Positions 1-11,123 of a DNA stretch of 64,000 bases are shown here, piece by piece (within the stretch, counting starts at the first letter, position 1; every line of letters starts with the position of its first letter). The notes below the pieces were generated by a model. That model saw nothing but the letters and a program-made list of their open reading frames with translations, did no database searches and was not told the origin of the DNA. Made by a program: the position numbers and the translations under genes. This DNA comes from Diadophis punctatus similis (lineage: Eukaryota > Chordata > Lepidosauria > Squamata > Dipsadidae). Where the stretch lies: positions 2,470,501 through 2,534,500 of the forward strand of contig JALIGW010000016.1 of assembly GCA_023053685.1 (NCBI GenBank). The letters run 5' to 3'.

Positions 1-880
1 AGAGAAGAAAGTAGGAATAAGGGAATAAGGAACAAGAAAGAGCTAAGAAGAAAATGGAACAATAAATGAATATATAGATGAGAAATGAAAGACTCATCAT
101 ACTATAGACATGGTATCATTCTACACATTAGGTATACTATTTTCATGAACATTATATGAAGCATTATTTTGAAATTCCTTTGCACATCAATTCTATTCTT
201 TTTCATTTTAAACAAAAAGGCTTCTGAGGTTTCCAGCAATTAAAAAAAAACATACTTCCAGTTCTACAAATGTGCATGAATGTGCAGAAATATTTTCTAA
301 TGGGAATCAAGGGTTGAAGGTGAAAGAAAATGTTTCAGTCAAGCACAGGGAAGTTTCTTTAGACTCTTGGTAAGATCCTAACTGTTGTAGGAAAACAATA
401 ATTGCCTAACAGTAATCAGATTGTCTTAATGTAGTATCTACTAATTTACAATTTATTTGAATATCTGAACTTACTCATAATGATCAACTACAAAAATTTA
501 AACAGGATAAAAACATTTGCAAATTTAAATTAGTGCTAACTACATTTTGTCATGTTTGCATTTTTATTGTTATTAGCTTTACAGTTTGTTTCCTCAATCC
601 ATTCTTTTTGCCCACCTGGTTAAGGGCAAAAAGAAACAATGGCTTAAAAAATGAAACTAACTGTGCAGCAAAATAACTCTTACTAATATACTTCCTTCTC
701 CCTTCTTTTTCACTCTACCTCCCTATTAATAAATGTTCCCTCTGTGGTTGTTTCCTCCTTCTTCAGTGAAACTCTATAAGGAAAGGGAAAACAATTTAAA
801 ATAGGCTGTACTAAGTCAGAACTTAAGCTTTCATTGGCTGCTTTCTCCTTTTTTGAAAAATCAAATGTTTTTCCATGTCT

Positions 881-883
<3 letters not shown>
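1..883. other. PDS5B intron 3 (part), no feature seen
   Basis: AT-rich intronic sequence downstream of PDS5B exon 3 on the minus strand. I see no coding exon, no recognisable repeat and no RNA gene. The next PDS5B exon, which in vertebrates would continue the N-terminal HEAT region, is not found between base 1 and exon 3. Confidence 0.6.

Positions 884-924
<41 letters not shown>
884..924. repeat. (TG)n microsatellite
   Basis: About 20 uninterrupted TG dinucleotides, followed by a short CA-rich stretch, just outside the left end of the transposon that begins at 960. Confidence 0.95.
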
Positions 925-925
<1 letters not shown>

Positions 926-1123
926 TCACACATACACCACCAGAAAAATTAAGAGCCTACCGTATTTTTCGGAGTATAAGACGAACCTTTTTGCCCCCCA
1001 AAAGAGGGTGGAAATGTCGGTGTGTCTTATACACCGAATACAGCCATTTTTGGCCTCCTGAAGCCCTGCCCCTGCATCCCATTTTTGCAAAAAATGGGCC
1101 CATTTTTTGCAAAAATGGGGTGC

Positions 1124-1288
1124 GCAGAGGGTTTGGGAAGCCTGCAGAGTGCTCCTAGGGGGTGGGGGAAGGCAAAAACACAGTTTTTGCAAAAAACGGC
1201 CCGTTTTTTCGCCCATTTTTTTCAAAAACTGTGCTTTTGCCTTCCCCCACCCCCTAGGAGCACTCTGCAGGCTTCCCAAACACTCTGC
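1124..1288. repeat. Large imperfect hairpin inside the transposon
   Basis: Left arm (1124 to about 1195) and right arm (about 1218-1288) are reverse complements over roughly 70 bp, sharing CTAGGAGCACTCTGCAGGCT on the right arm. The spacer is about 25 bp of T and A runs. Confidence 0.85.
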
Positions 1289-1605
1289 ATGCCCCGTTTT
1301 TGCAAAAAAAAAAAAAAAAGGGGGCAAAAAGCAGGCCATTTTTGCAAAAACGGGGGCGTTTTTGCCTCCCCCCACCCCTTAGGAGCACTCTGCAAGCTTC
1401 CCAAACCCTCTGCATGCCGTTTTTGTGGAAAAAACAGGCAAAAAATGGTCAATTTTTTGCAAAAATGGGAGTGTTTTTGCCTTCCCCCACCCCCTAGGAG
1501 CGCTCTGCAGGCTTCCCAAACCCTCTGCATGCCCCGTTTTTGCAAAAAAAACAGACGAAAAACAGGCCGTTTTTTGCAAAAACGGGGGTGTTTTTACCTT
1601 CTAAT
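1230..1605. repeat. Three ~120-bp tandem units
   Basis: The block TAGGAGC followed by CTCTGCA, GCTTCCCAAAC and CTCTGCATGCC occurs at about 1255, 1380 and 1495, so the period is roughly 115-125 bp. Each unit ends in runs of TTTTTGCAAAAA. The first unit also forms the right arm of the hairpin. Confidence 0.8.
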
Positions 1606-1611
1606 TACCCC

Positions 1612-1835
1612 ATCTAGCATGACTGGTGGAGGAATTCTGGGAATTGAAGTCCACTAGTCTTAAAACTATCAAGTTTGAAGACCCCTGGGGTTAAGGGTGC
1701 AAGGGTCTTCAAACTTGGCAAGTTTAAGACTTGTGGACTTCAACTCCCATTCCTGAGCTAGCATGACTGGAGGAGGAATTCTGGGAGTTGAAGTCCACAA
1801 GTCTTAAAGCTGTCAAGTTTGAAGTTTGTAAAAAG
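1612..1835. mobile_element. Palindromic hAT-type MITE, one half and one full copy
   Basis: Two stretches of the family whose ends read TTCAAACTTGGCAA and AAGTCTTAAA. The first (about 1612-1690) is only a right half; the second (about 1697-1835) has both halves, with GTGGACTTCAACTCCCA facing TGGGAGTTGAAGTCCAC. A cleaner copy is at 31970-32096. Both sit inside the larger transposon 960-2008. Confidence 0.65.
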
Positions 1836-2008
1836 TGTTCATGGTTGTAAAAAGTGCATGGTTGTAAAAAGTATTCTGCTACACTGGTATTTTATTAAAT
1901 AATATATTACTACACCATTTGGTTCATAATACTTTTTTCCTTGTTTTCCTCCTCTAAAATCTAGGTACGTCTTATACTCCGGTGCGTCTTATACTCCGAA
2001 AAATACAG

Positions 2009-3517
2009 TAATTTAAATCCAAATAAAGAAGAGCTCAATTTCCTCAGGAATACAGTTGATAAACTATCCCCTATCCTTATCAAGCTAACCTTTATTCCTA
2101 TGGAACTAGCTTTTCTTAATGGCATGACATGTAGAAGGGTCTCCAATGTGGCTCATAAACTATGTCAGTTTTCTATAAAAAATATTGGCTACCAAAATGT
2201 CTGTTCGACTCCCTATATTCACTAACTAGAATCACCTGATTATCTCAGTCTTCTGTCTCCTATTGTAATGAATCCTATCAAGTTGGTCAAAGCCCACTTA
2301 CTACCAACTGACCACCAGTTATGGAAAAACAGAAAAATAGAAAACAGAATTGAATAACGATTAGCCTTTCAGTAGTATGCAAAAACAACCCTTCAAAAGG
2401 AAGGAGAGAACAATAAGGCTAGAACAGATAGTAAGTTTAATTTATTTGGAAGACAACTGAAATACTTAACTTCATATACAGTTTATCTTTTCTATCATGT
2501 TAAATATTAGTTTGGCAGCACTAACTTTTGTCTGAACTTTTAGTTTTTGGTGTTGCATGTGCCTGGTGCCTCAATTTCAAAATTCTACAGTTCTACGCAG
2601 CAGCCAATCCATATTAATAGGGAATGGAACATAAAAAACATAAAAATCTTGTCAATGTACCTATGACCTCCCCGCCCCATTGAGAAGTCATCTATTATTT
2701 TTAAAGGATCTATTTAAACCCATCTGCTTTGTTTTCCAAATTGTGTAAATAGATAATCTATATAATTTATTTTTTGTCTTTAAAACAAACTATATCTAGA
2801 GTTGCAAATAAATATAATTTATTAATTAGTAGTTGATTAAGCAATGCAAGCTTTCTATACTACTTGATAAAGATAGTATTTCAATTTTAAAAAGTACATA
2901 CTGTTTCTAAATAGACAGGATGTGAATGCAATAAGTTATAAAAGAAATTTCAAGAGAATTCTTGCATTCTGCAATTAATAATGCTCACCTTACATATTTG
3001 ATATGTATAAACAGAATCTGCCAATTTACTACCTAAGAACATCTTTAAATGTTATTAGTTTTAAAAAATGCTTTATTGTTTTACATTATCTAATTAAGCA
3101 TTACCTATTTGCTTAATAGTTACCTAGCTTTAAAGTATTTAAAGTCACTAGGAAAATGGAGCAAAAAACAGGAACCAGTTTTTTAAGGCAGTCAGAGACA
3201 AATATCAAAGAAAGGTTGAAGTGAATAATGATCATGCTGCGCAAAGGACAGAATTTTCATTATTAATATAATAGAATTCAGCTCATCATCATCTTGGAAT
3301 TATTGCTTTTGGAATACATGAAGAAAAGGAATTTCTGCTAATTCCTAAATGTATAATGTTCCCATTTGTATTCTGTCATAAAAGATTTTACTTAAATTAA
3401 AATTCAAAAAGACAGAACTCTGATTATCATTTTTAATTTTATAATTTCCCTGCTGAGGGAGAATTTGACCACCCATTATTGAAAATTAATATTAGGAATT
3501 TGGCATGCTATTTTGCC
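2009..3517. other. PDS5B intron 3, no feature seen
   Basis: AT-rich intron sequence. No open frame with splice sites, no recognised repeat family and no long inverted repeat is visible. Confidence 0.5.
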
Positions 3518-3634
3518 AATGTGAATGGTGAAGTGCACTGGTGCTAAAAAAAATCATGTTTGTTATATTTTAAGATGTTATAAACTCATGCTGAAAGACT
3601 GAAATTGTAACAAACAAATCTAAAATACATCAGA
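3518..3634 (+). repeat. Duplicated ~115-bp segment, copy 1
   Basis: Begins AATGTGAATGGTGAAGTGCA and is nearly identical to 4813-4924, with one substitution and two short indels. I do not recognise it as a known repeat family. The two copies lie in the same direction on either side of PDS5B exon 3. Confidence 0.9.
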
Positions 3635-3897
3635 TAAGTGGCATATAAATAAAATCAGATAAGAAAGAAAGCAATGAGGACTGAGTTACATTCCTCATTA
3701 TTATCAGATATCCTAAATACTATGCAAAATCTACCAAATTGAAAATATACAACATAAAACACATAATACAGAGTTTCATATGCAATTGAAAATTATGATC
3801 TACTAGGCAATTTGCTTTTAATTGTTTAGAAATAAATGTAAAATAGCATTGTTACACACCCAGATTCCAAGAAGTTAAGTAAATCACACAACTTTAC

Positions 3898-4101
3898 CTT
3901 AAGTTTATCAGGTGAAGTATATGGTGCTTCAGGAGCATATATTCTAAAAATATCAGCAAGACAACATGCAACAAGCAAGCGCACATCTTTGTCAGGATGC
4001 TTAAGAAAAAAATCAGAAGCAAGATGTAAAGCAAGATTTAGATACAACTCTTTTTCCTCTTCAGAGTCCTGGTCCATATCCATAAAGGTTTTTACAACCA
4101 T
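3898..4101 (-). CDS. PDS5B: PDS5B exon 3
   Basis: 68 codons, residues 37-104, from [10 protein letters not shown] to TSPDKLK. The acceptor AG is at 4103-4102, preceded by a T-rich tract. The donor GTAAAG follows the last codon AAG at 3898. The open frame appears to run on past the donor to a stop near 3826, but that extension is intron. Confidence 0.96.
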
Positions 4102-4566
4102 CTGCAAAAATAATGTTTAAAAGTTAGCAATATAGTATAAACAAGACATTTCATATATCATACATACATACATACATGTTGTTGCTGCTGCTGCTATTGT
4201 TTTAACCATTTAGTTGTGTCTGACTCTTCGTGATAGGCTAGTACTCTCCATGCTACCCTCTCAAGCACAGCTTCTTTCAAATTGTTGGATGTTCACTTTG
4301 TATCAGATTTCATGTTATCTTTATCTTTGCTTGCCCCTTCTACTTGTTCCACTAACCATTCATAGCACCATTGCCTTCTCCAATGAATTTGCATGCATGA
4401 CATGGTCACAGTAAATCAGACGTAGTCTTGTGATTTTGGCTTCTAGTGATATATCTGGTTTTATACGTTTTAACACTTCTGTTAGTTACTCTGGCTGTCC
4501 ATGGTATATGCAATAATTTACACCAGCATCATAGTTCAAAGACATCAATTCTTTTTTAATCAGAAT

Positions 4567-4618
<52 letters not shown>

Positions 4619-6754
4619 CACACACACACATACACACACACACATACACACACACACACATTCAGAAACTCTGTTTTACCTTTAATCAATTGTAACATCA
4701 AAAATGCCTTCAATACTTTTTAGTTATATATCACTTTATATTTCCCTATTAAGAGGTAACTGATATATGCATCTGGAATAAAAATATAGTTTATGACCTG
4801 AAGATTAAAATAAATGTGAATGGTGAAGTGCACTGGTGCTAAAAAAAATCATTTGTTATATTTTAAGATGCTATAAACTCATGCTGAAAGACTGAAATTG
4901 TAACAAAATCTAAAATACATCAGAAAGTATTAATAAGAATTTGTTTTCAAAAGATGATTTGCTTTTTAATACTCATTTATCATATTTCTTAGCATAGTAT
5001 GAAAGGTATTAATGTATTTCACTTTAGTCTGATAGCAACCATCATATTAAAAAATTCTAGGTTGGTCATCTCGCTACAACTATGAAAGACAGCAATGAGA
5101 TTCAGTTTCAATCCAAATTTTAAAAAGAAGCCCAATTCGATGGAATCTAAACTTCCATGTCTATCAAACAAACTCAATAAAGGGTTTTAATGTTTTGGTT
5201 TGCTTCTTTGTCAAATTTGGAGATTCTTTTAATCAGAATGCAGGAAGAATCCAAAATACTGTCACATTCAATTTCAGAAAAGTTATACTTTTATTTTAGA
5301 TTTATATTCCTCCAGAAACTCAACATGGAATAAACAGCACTCTCAGCATCGCAGAAATGACATACTCACCTTCAGTCCCCCCCCCCCCCAATAGCTCTGT
5401 CTGGGTTGGACTGAGAATAGTAACTATCCCTTCCAAACAACCAATAACTCTGAATGGTTGAGGCTGGAGGTGTCCTACCAGTCCTACGCTAATATCTGTA
5501 GTACTAAAGATATTTACTACATTAAATCCAGTATTGTCCAGTCAATATATCATCCAATATGGCCCTGATAATTAACAATGTCACTGACAAATTTATTTCC
5601 TTAGAATATTATGGTTATTATTATATATTTAAAAATATAATTACTAAATGTCTCAACGTTCATGCAAATATTCAGTTTGTTTTCAAAAAAACAAAATAGA
5701 AGATATAAATAACTTGAAATGGCTTCTTTTTAAGCAAAAATGCCTACTTTATTATATCAAAAAACTCCACAATACAAAAATCACAGCCACACACACACTT
5801 GCCCCATACAGAAATCCACTACTACAAATGCCTGATAGATGGCCCTTTAGTCTCTGTTTAAACACTTCCTAAAACAATCTGTTTCACTGCTAAACAGCTC
5901 TACTTTAAAATGGTTTTTTTCCTGATGTCGAACCATTATTTTAGTTATCAACTGTGCAAGAAATAAAATGTCATTAAATCATATAACTTTCCTAGTATCT
6001 GCAATTATTGTTCTAATGTTTTCCTCGTTCTTACCTAGAATTATATTTTATAATTGTCAAAATTGCATAACCGCCCCCTCCAAAAAAACAAAAAAAAAAC
6101 CAGCAGAGAGATGGAAAGTATACTATTCCTTCCCTTCTCCAACAGAAGACTTCTCTTCCACAAGAACCACTGTAGCTATGACATTTTGCGTTTATTTAAG
6201 TAACCTTACTTTTATGATCTATATAGTATCGTTTTACTGCTATACTACTACCACAAAAAATATAAGAGGAAAAACAGATTTCTCCTCTTATCTAATTAAA
6301 AATGCTCAAGGAATCAAACATGTTTACTTAGAAATATTGAATAAAACATAAACATTAAGATAGAGAGCATGAGGCAGTTTAAAAGTTGTCGGAGACAAAA
6401 GGCATGCTCTGCTTATTTTAGGCAGGAAAATGATCATCACAATTCAGTTTAACAAGCAACTAAAAAGAAATGCTTATAAGGAATTTTGTTTCATTGAATT
6501 AGTTCTGCTAACTTATTAGAAAAACTTCAACAACTTACTATTATTTATATGATTAGCCTTTTTGTTTGAAGATAAACCATTTCATACACATCCAATTTTG
6601 GGCTGTCCAAATAAATGTCACAATATATAATAAACTACCCACTCACTTTTAATCTTCGTACCATCTCTTCTTTTGAAATTTTGTCAGATATTTCCTTAAC
6701 TCCTGGAGGGTATGTAATTTTTCCATCATTGGCTCTTGTCTTTGAATGAGCCAT
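3898..6754 (-). CDS. PDS5B: PDS5B, N-terminal coding part (join of 6754-6647 and 4101-3898)
   Basis: PDS5 cohesin-associated factor B (APRIN), a nuclear HEAT-repeat protein that binds the SMC3-SMC1-RAD21 ring with WAPL, sororin and acetyltransferases and controls cohesin loading, release and sister-chromatid cohesion. The join gives 104 residues beginning [20 protein letters not shown]. From memory this matches human PDS5B except for Ala instead of Thr at residue 8, so it is the B paralogue, not PDS5A. Residues 37-104 begin the HEAT region and include [20 protein letters not shown]. Exon 2 ends in phase 0 and the frame stays open across the splice. Later exons lie beyond base 1 of the window, so the gene is partial only because of the window edge. 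No frameshift or stop is seen. Confidence 0.96.
4159..4176. repeat. Short (CATA)n tract
   Basis: Four to five CATA units next to the Bov-B fragment, possibly seeded at its edge. Confidence 0.8.
4179..4566 (-). mobile_element. Bov-B LINE fragment (reverse transcriptase C-terminal end)
   Basis: The stretch GTTGTTGCTGCTGCTGCTAT, then TTAGTTGTGTCTGACTCTTC and GTGATAGGCTAG, follows the reverse complement of the 3' coding end of Bov-B, which in the sense strand encodes a tail ending in a form of KSRTRLSD. It is degraded and 5'-truncated. Bov-B is abundant in squamates. Recognition is by memory of the family, without alignment. Confidence 0.75.
4569..4660. repeat. (TG)n-CGCG-(CA)n palindromic microsatellite
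   Basis: A TG tract of about 21 units runs through TGCGCGCA into a CA tract with two TACA interruptions. Because CA is the complement of TG, the whole 92-bp block is nearly self-complementary and alternates purine and pyrimidine. Confidence 0.95.
4813..4924 (+). repeat. Duplicated ~115-bp segment, copy 2
   Basis: Near-identical direct copy of 3518-3634, about 1.3 kb away. Differences are loss of GT after AATCA, C for T in GATGCTAT, and loss of about 3 bases in the AACAAAATCT run. Confidence 0.9.
4925..6646. other. PDS5B intron 2, no feature seen
   Basis: AT-rich intron. A run of about 10 C lies near 5380. The 127-residue open frame at 5968-6351 has no splice signals or recognisable domain and looks like chance in AT-rich DNA. 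Confidence 0.5.
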
Positions 6755-6769
6755 AGTGCTATTTTAAAC
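6647..6769 (-). CDS. PDS5B: PDS5B exon 2 with start codon
   Basis: The acceptor CTTTACTAG ends at 6770, so the exon starts at 6769. It has 15 nt of 5' UTR, then ATG at 6754-6752 and 36 codons ending MVRRLK at 6647. The donor GTGAGT follows directly. The start is fixed by identity to the conserved PDS5B N-terminus. Confidence 0.95.
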
Positions 6770-9104
6770 CTAGTAAAGAAAAATAATAATAATTAGATAT
6801 GGATCACAAAATATCAAAACGCAGACCAAACAGCCAATAGGCAACTGTATAAGTAGTGGTATATGTATAGCATACATTCATAGTTTGGCTTTAGAATATC
6901 TTGCTCCAGGTAGAACCCACCTGGTCTATACACATTTGCAGGCAGACAATGTTTAGGATCCCACATAATATCCCATAAATGCAAGGGGATCCTATTCCTT
7001 AAGCATTCCTTAATCTTTCTCTGTTATTGCTCCCATATTATGAAACACTTTGAGCAAGTGTTTAATCTGGCTAATCCCTATTAGCTTTTAGCAAGATGTT
7101 CAAGACTGTTTTATTTATGCAAGTATTCTAGAATTAAATACTAGCAGCTGATTATGTGGGCATCTATCTCTTCCTGTAGCTGGAAGTATATTATGTTGAT
7201 TTTATATAACATAAACCAACAGGACTGTGTTTAATCTGGGCATATAGAAATACCTTAAATAAATAAATCCAATAATTATTTGCAAATTATTGTACAGGAA
7301 TTTTGTAATCAACTGCATAGCTGAAATACAATTGCAACATACCCATCAGACAATTTTCTATTGAACAATTATGTGTTTAATAAGGTTTTCTTAGAAAAGA
7401 TGTAACCAAAGCTTTACATCTCAGCAAGAGTATCTATTTTTCCCCAAAGGAGATACAGAAAAACTAATATACTTCATAATTATTCTAATACTAGACATTT
7501 ATCCAAAGCTGGGTCTAAAAATTTACAAAACTGAATTTAGTAAGAAAGCAATTTTGATGAGAGCATAATTATAAATAAATGTTAAAATATATCTGAAGAA
7601 AAAATATTTCTTCAACAATCCTTTCTCAAATGTTAAAATTTGAGGCTTTCTCAACAAAATAGAAGTTTAAAAAATGATAAACGTATATACTGCAATAGAG
7701 ACTAATGGAACTTCAGCTATATATGAACTATTACTTCCAGGAATCTATGAATTTATATATCCAGAAACTAATATGCTAGAATGAATAAGCCTACACAAAT
7801 TTCTCCTCTCCCTTACAAACAAAAACTTTGCGGGGAGGATAATTTCCAGGCAAGGGTCTTGAGAAGAATGGAAACACTCTGCCCAATTAAAAGAATGGCT
7901 GACATACTATAGTGTACATTGACAAGTAGTTATTATAAAATAACAGTTTGAAAGAAGAAGATTCTTGTTAGATGCATTTCCATACTCTCCCCCCCCCAAA
8001 AAAAAAGCACATGCAAAAAAGAGTGGGGGAAAATTAATACTGTACTCTAATAAATGAGAATAAAAGAGAAATAAATTAAAAATGTACTAAAGTCTCACTC
8101 AAATAAACAATATATTTATAAATATCTACTATATTTCTTAAGAAGAGCTGACTACCACACACTTATGCTTTAATATACCATTTCTCAATTTTTTCCCTTA
8201 ATTTTCAGGCCTCAAAAATCTCTCCATCATAACAACAAACATGAAAATTTCACAATACAATTCACTTCTAACATGCACAATTCACGTTACAATGATACAG
8301 CAACAAAATAATAGGCCAACTGCTGAGTCATGGTGTGTAAAATTTCCACCACTTAGAATGCTAGCAATTTTTTAAAAATCACAATCTCTCACAGAACCCC
8401 TTGTGATTTCTCTCAAGAACCAACAGTTTCATGGATGACCAATTGAGAAAGGCTGCTTTAATTCTATCAGGCATTCACAAAATCAGTTACCACTTTAAAC
8501 TAGCACAACATACAGCCTTTGATGTTGCACTCACATATATCAGTATTTCACAGCCAATCAAAAATTGGTGGAAAATAGCACCTAATGGGAAGTAAGTAGT
8601 TTCCATAATTTCCGAGATGCCAAGACAAGACACTGCATAACAGTTAAGTTGTATTTACAGGAGCACAATTTCACTTGAAAATAACAAGGAAGCTATTAAG
8701 AACGATCTCTCATGGCTGTATATACCCAACGTTCTGTGCTCCCCCTAATTTTCTTGCACAATGCAAATTTTTAAAAGCCTTTCAGTATGACTGAGCTTTA
8801 TAATATTAAATGCAATGTACTGTAGCAGCAAAATAATAATGATTATGCAGTGATTCAGATTCAGTTCCAAAAAAGTGCTCAAAACATTTGGGGATATGAA
8901 CAAAGCACTCGTCTGCAGTTTATTACAACATCTGTGTGTTTTCTTGAAACTTTATGGCAGCAGTAGAGAGAAAGTGCTCAATCTTAGGACATAGTACAGA
9001 TTCTTGAAAAAGTTGACGACAGATGCTTAAATTCAGAGTCATGTATTGTCTGAAGCATCTTTACTGAATTTGAAGTTTTGTACAATACCCATATTTTAAG
9101 TAAG
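6770..9104. other. PDS5B intron 1, proximal part
   Basis: Mostly featureless AT-rich intron. About 7000-7260 resembles a worn L2/CR1-type LINE 3' end: TTCAAGACTGTTTTATTTAT is followed by a repeat of AAATAAAT. I see no exon between exon 2 and the DIRS remnant. Confidence 0.45.
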
Positions 9105-10380
9105 GCTCTGAATTGATAATGGTGCTCTGCGTAGTAGAACCTGAGGAACTGTCAGTGCGATGGTAGTATGGGAATGTGGAGGTACGCCTCTGTCAGGTCT
9201 ATTGATGTTAAGAAGTCGTCCTCCCAGATGCTCCCCAGGATGGACTGGAGAGATTGCATCTTGAACCTCTTGTAAATGAAGTACTTGTTTAGTCTTTTCA
9301 AGTCGAGAATAGCTCTCCACCCCACCCCCGAGGTCTTGGGAACCACAAACAGTATGGAATAGAAATCCTGTCCCTGTTGTTCCGCCGGGACTGGCTGAAT
9401 GGCCTGAATGTCCAACAGGTGTTGGATTGCGGTCTCTATGAATTCCCTCTTTGTATTGTCCCCTAGTATGGGACAGCATATGAAGAATCTTGGGGGTTTG
9501 GAGAGAAATTCGAGCCTGAGGCCTAGTTTCACTGTGTTTAGGACCCACGTGTCTGATGTGGTTGCCTCCCATTGGCTCGCAAACAGAGTTTGGTGGCCAC
9601 CAATGGGAGATTCCGTCCTTGGGTCACTTGTAGCGTCGGAAGGAGCGCCCCCCGAGCCCCGAAATGGTTTCTTGGTTTGGAACTGCTGTTTGGTTCTGTC
9701 TCGGAATCTGGCTCTATCTGATTGTCGGTCGGTTCCCTGAGGAAACCTCCTCTGGAAGAAGCTTTGACTCATTTCTGTTGGTCGAAAGGAGAAATTGCAT
9801 GCATAAGGCTATGATTGCCAGTCCCCCCCGCCTGTGCAAGGATGGCAGGATCTTTCTCTTGTCCCTGGTCTCTACCAGGATGGGTTCCATGGCTTCTCCA
9901 AACAGCTTGCCACTCATCAATGGTGCCGAGGCTAGCCTCCATTTTGATTTGGCATCTTCCTGCCAGTTGCGAAGCCACAACATTTGTCTGGCCACCACCG
10001 CTGAGGCCATTGCCCAGGACACGAATTTGGCTGTTCAGGGTGGCATCTGCTGAGAATTCCGTTGCTGCTATCAGTTTGGTGATGTGTTGTTGGAGGCACT
10101 GGTCGTCAGATGGAATCCTGCTTTGCATCTGCCACAGCCAGGCTAAGGATGTCCTGTTGAAAAGCGAGGCGGTCGTGGTTGATTTGATCGCCCAGGCCGC
10201 TGCCTGATGAACTCTGTGAAGGGCCAACTCTGACCTCCTATCCTCTGGCCGTATGCTGCATCCTGGGTTACTAGGTTAGTGGAATTCAAGGCCATGATCG
10301 GTCCGTCTACTGCTGGTAATTGCAGCTTCTCTGCGAAGTCTGAGGCTATATTGTAAAAAACCTCGCATAACCTGGTATCT
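9105..10380 (-). mobile_element. DIRS retrotransposon remnant, module A (gag C-part plus reverse transcriptase)
   Basis: Read on the minus strand, this holds a gag segment (AAAWAIKSTTTASLFNRT near 10190, ATEFSADATLNSQ near 10050) and then the first half of a reverse transcriptase (DFYSILFVVPKTSG near 9350, FLTSIDLTEAYLHIPI near 9190). It breaks off after the YQFRAL residues at about 9105, before the YLDD catalytic motif. It is homologous to module B but visibly diverged. Several frame breaks make it a dead copy. No tyrosine recombinase is seen. Confidence 0.8.
9152..9772 (-). pseudogene. DIRS reverse transcriptase fragment, module A
   Basis: A 206-residue open frame with the DIRS-type fingers and palm motifs: PKTSG, then WRAILDLKRLNKY, then SIDLTEAYLHIPI. 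The aspartate of SIDL fits the first catalytic Asp of retroelement polymerases; the YLDD block is missing because the copy is cut at about 9105. Its N-terminal part (RFRDRTKQQFQ) belongs to the gag/pol junction. Confidence 0.75.
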
Positions 10381-10527
10381 ATGACCACACCCAGGTGTAG
10401 CAGTCGGTTGGAAGGAGCCAGATAGCTCTTGTCAAAATTGATGGAAAATCCGTCATTCTGCAGGACCCGGATTGTGACTTGCAGATCTTCTGTCGCCCGG
10501 AGGTGAGAGGAGGACTGTATCAATATA

Positions 10528-10539
10528 TCATCCAGGTAA
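10528..10539 (-). other. YLDD motif of the DIRS reverse transcriptase
   Basis: The reverse complement encodes TAC CTG GAT GAT, within CYLDDILIQSSSHLRATE. It is the catalytic Asp pair of the polymerase, kept in module B only. Confidence 0.85.
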
Positions 10540-10766
10540 CATTGGATGCGCACAGGCATTGCCCTGAGGTGTGCCACCAGTAATTTGGTGAAAGTCCTGG
10601 GCGCTGAGGACAGACCAAATGGTAGGACCCTATACTGATAGTGTCAGCCCGCATAACAGAACCCCAGAAACCGCCAGTGGGATGGTAGGAGAGGCACATG
10701 GAGATATGCCTCCGTCAGGTCTATGGATGTTAGGAAGTAGCCTTCTCGGATGCTCTCCAGTATGGA

Positions 10767-11123
10767 CTAGAGGGACTGCATCTTGAATCTCCTGTAAGCC
10801 AGGTAGATGTTTAATCTTTTCAGGTCTAGAATTGCTCTCCACACCCCTGAGGTCTTTGGGACTACAAATAGGATGGAGTAGAATCCCTGCCCTTGTTGGT
10901 CCTCTGGGACAGGCTGGATAGCTTGAATGTCCAACAAGTGTTGGATTGCGGTCTCCATGAGGCCTCTTTTTGTGCTGTCCCTTGGGATGGGGCAACGGAT
11001 GAAGAATCTCGGGGTGGTAGTGGAGAGAAATTCGAGGGTGAAACCTAGTCTCACCGTGTTCAGGACCCAAGTATCTGTCATGGTCACCTCCCATTGGTCC
11101 ACGAATAGACTTATGGCCACCAT
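10767..11123 (-). pseudogene. DIRS reverse transcriptase fragment, module B
   Basis: A 118-residue open frame with LDIQAIQPVPEDQQGQGF and PKTSGVWRAILDLKRLN, about 80% like module A by eye. A stop after the MQSL residues breaks the frame at 10767; the polymerase continues in other frames to the YLDD block. Confidence 0.75.

Larger units (their letters stand above)
960..2008. mobile_element. TA-flanked inverted-repeat DNA transposon, copy 1
   Basis: The left end reads CCGTATTTTTCGGAGTATAA and the right end is its reverse complement with small changes, giving about 27-bp terminal inverted repeats. TA lies on both sides (958-959 and 2009-2010), suggesting TA target duplication as in Tc1/mariner-like or related elements. 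The interior has no transposase frame. It holds a large hairpin, three roughly 120-bp tandem units and two smaller hAT-type palindromes, so it is non-autonomous. Related copies lie at 25872-26875 and 28403-28729, with a single end at 61238. The superfamily is not certain. Confidence 0.75.

Noticed and set aside
926..1657. Open frames of 149 and 211 residues
   Set aside because: They run through the hairpin and tandem units of a transposon; the repeated FLQK and LQASQTLC phrases come from the DNA repeat and not from a protein family.
3826..3897. Extension of PDS5B exon 3 to a stop at 3826
   Set aside because: A consensus donor GTAAAG follows codon 104 and the residues after it differ from PDS5B.
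5968..6351. 127-residue open frame in PDS5B intron 2
   Set aside because: No splice signals, no family, AT-driven composition; taken as chance.
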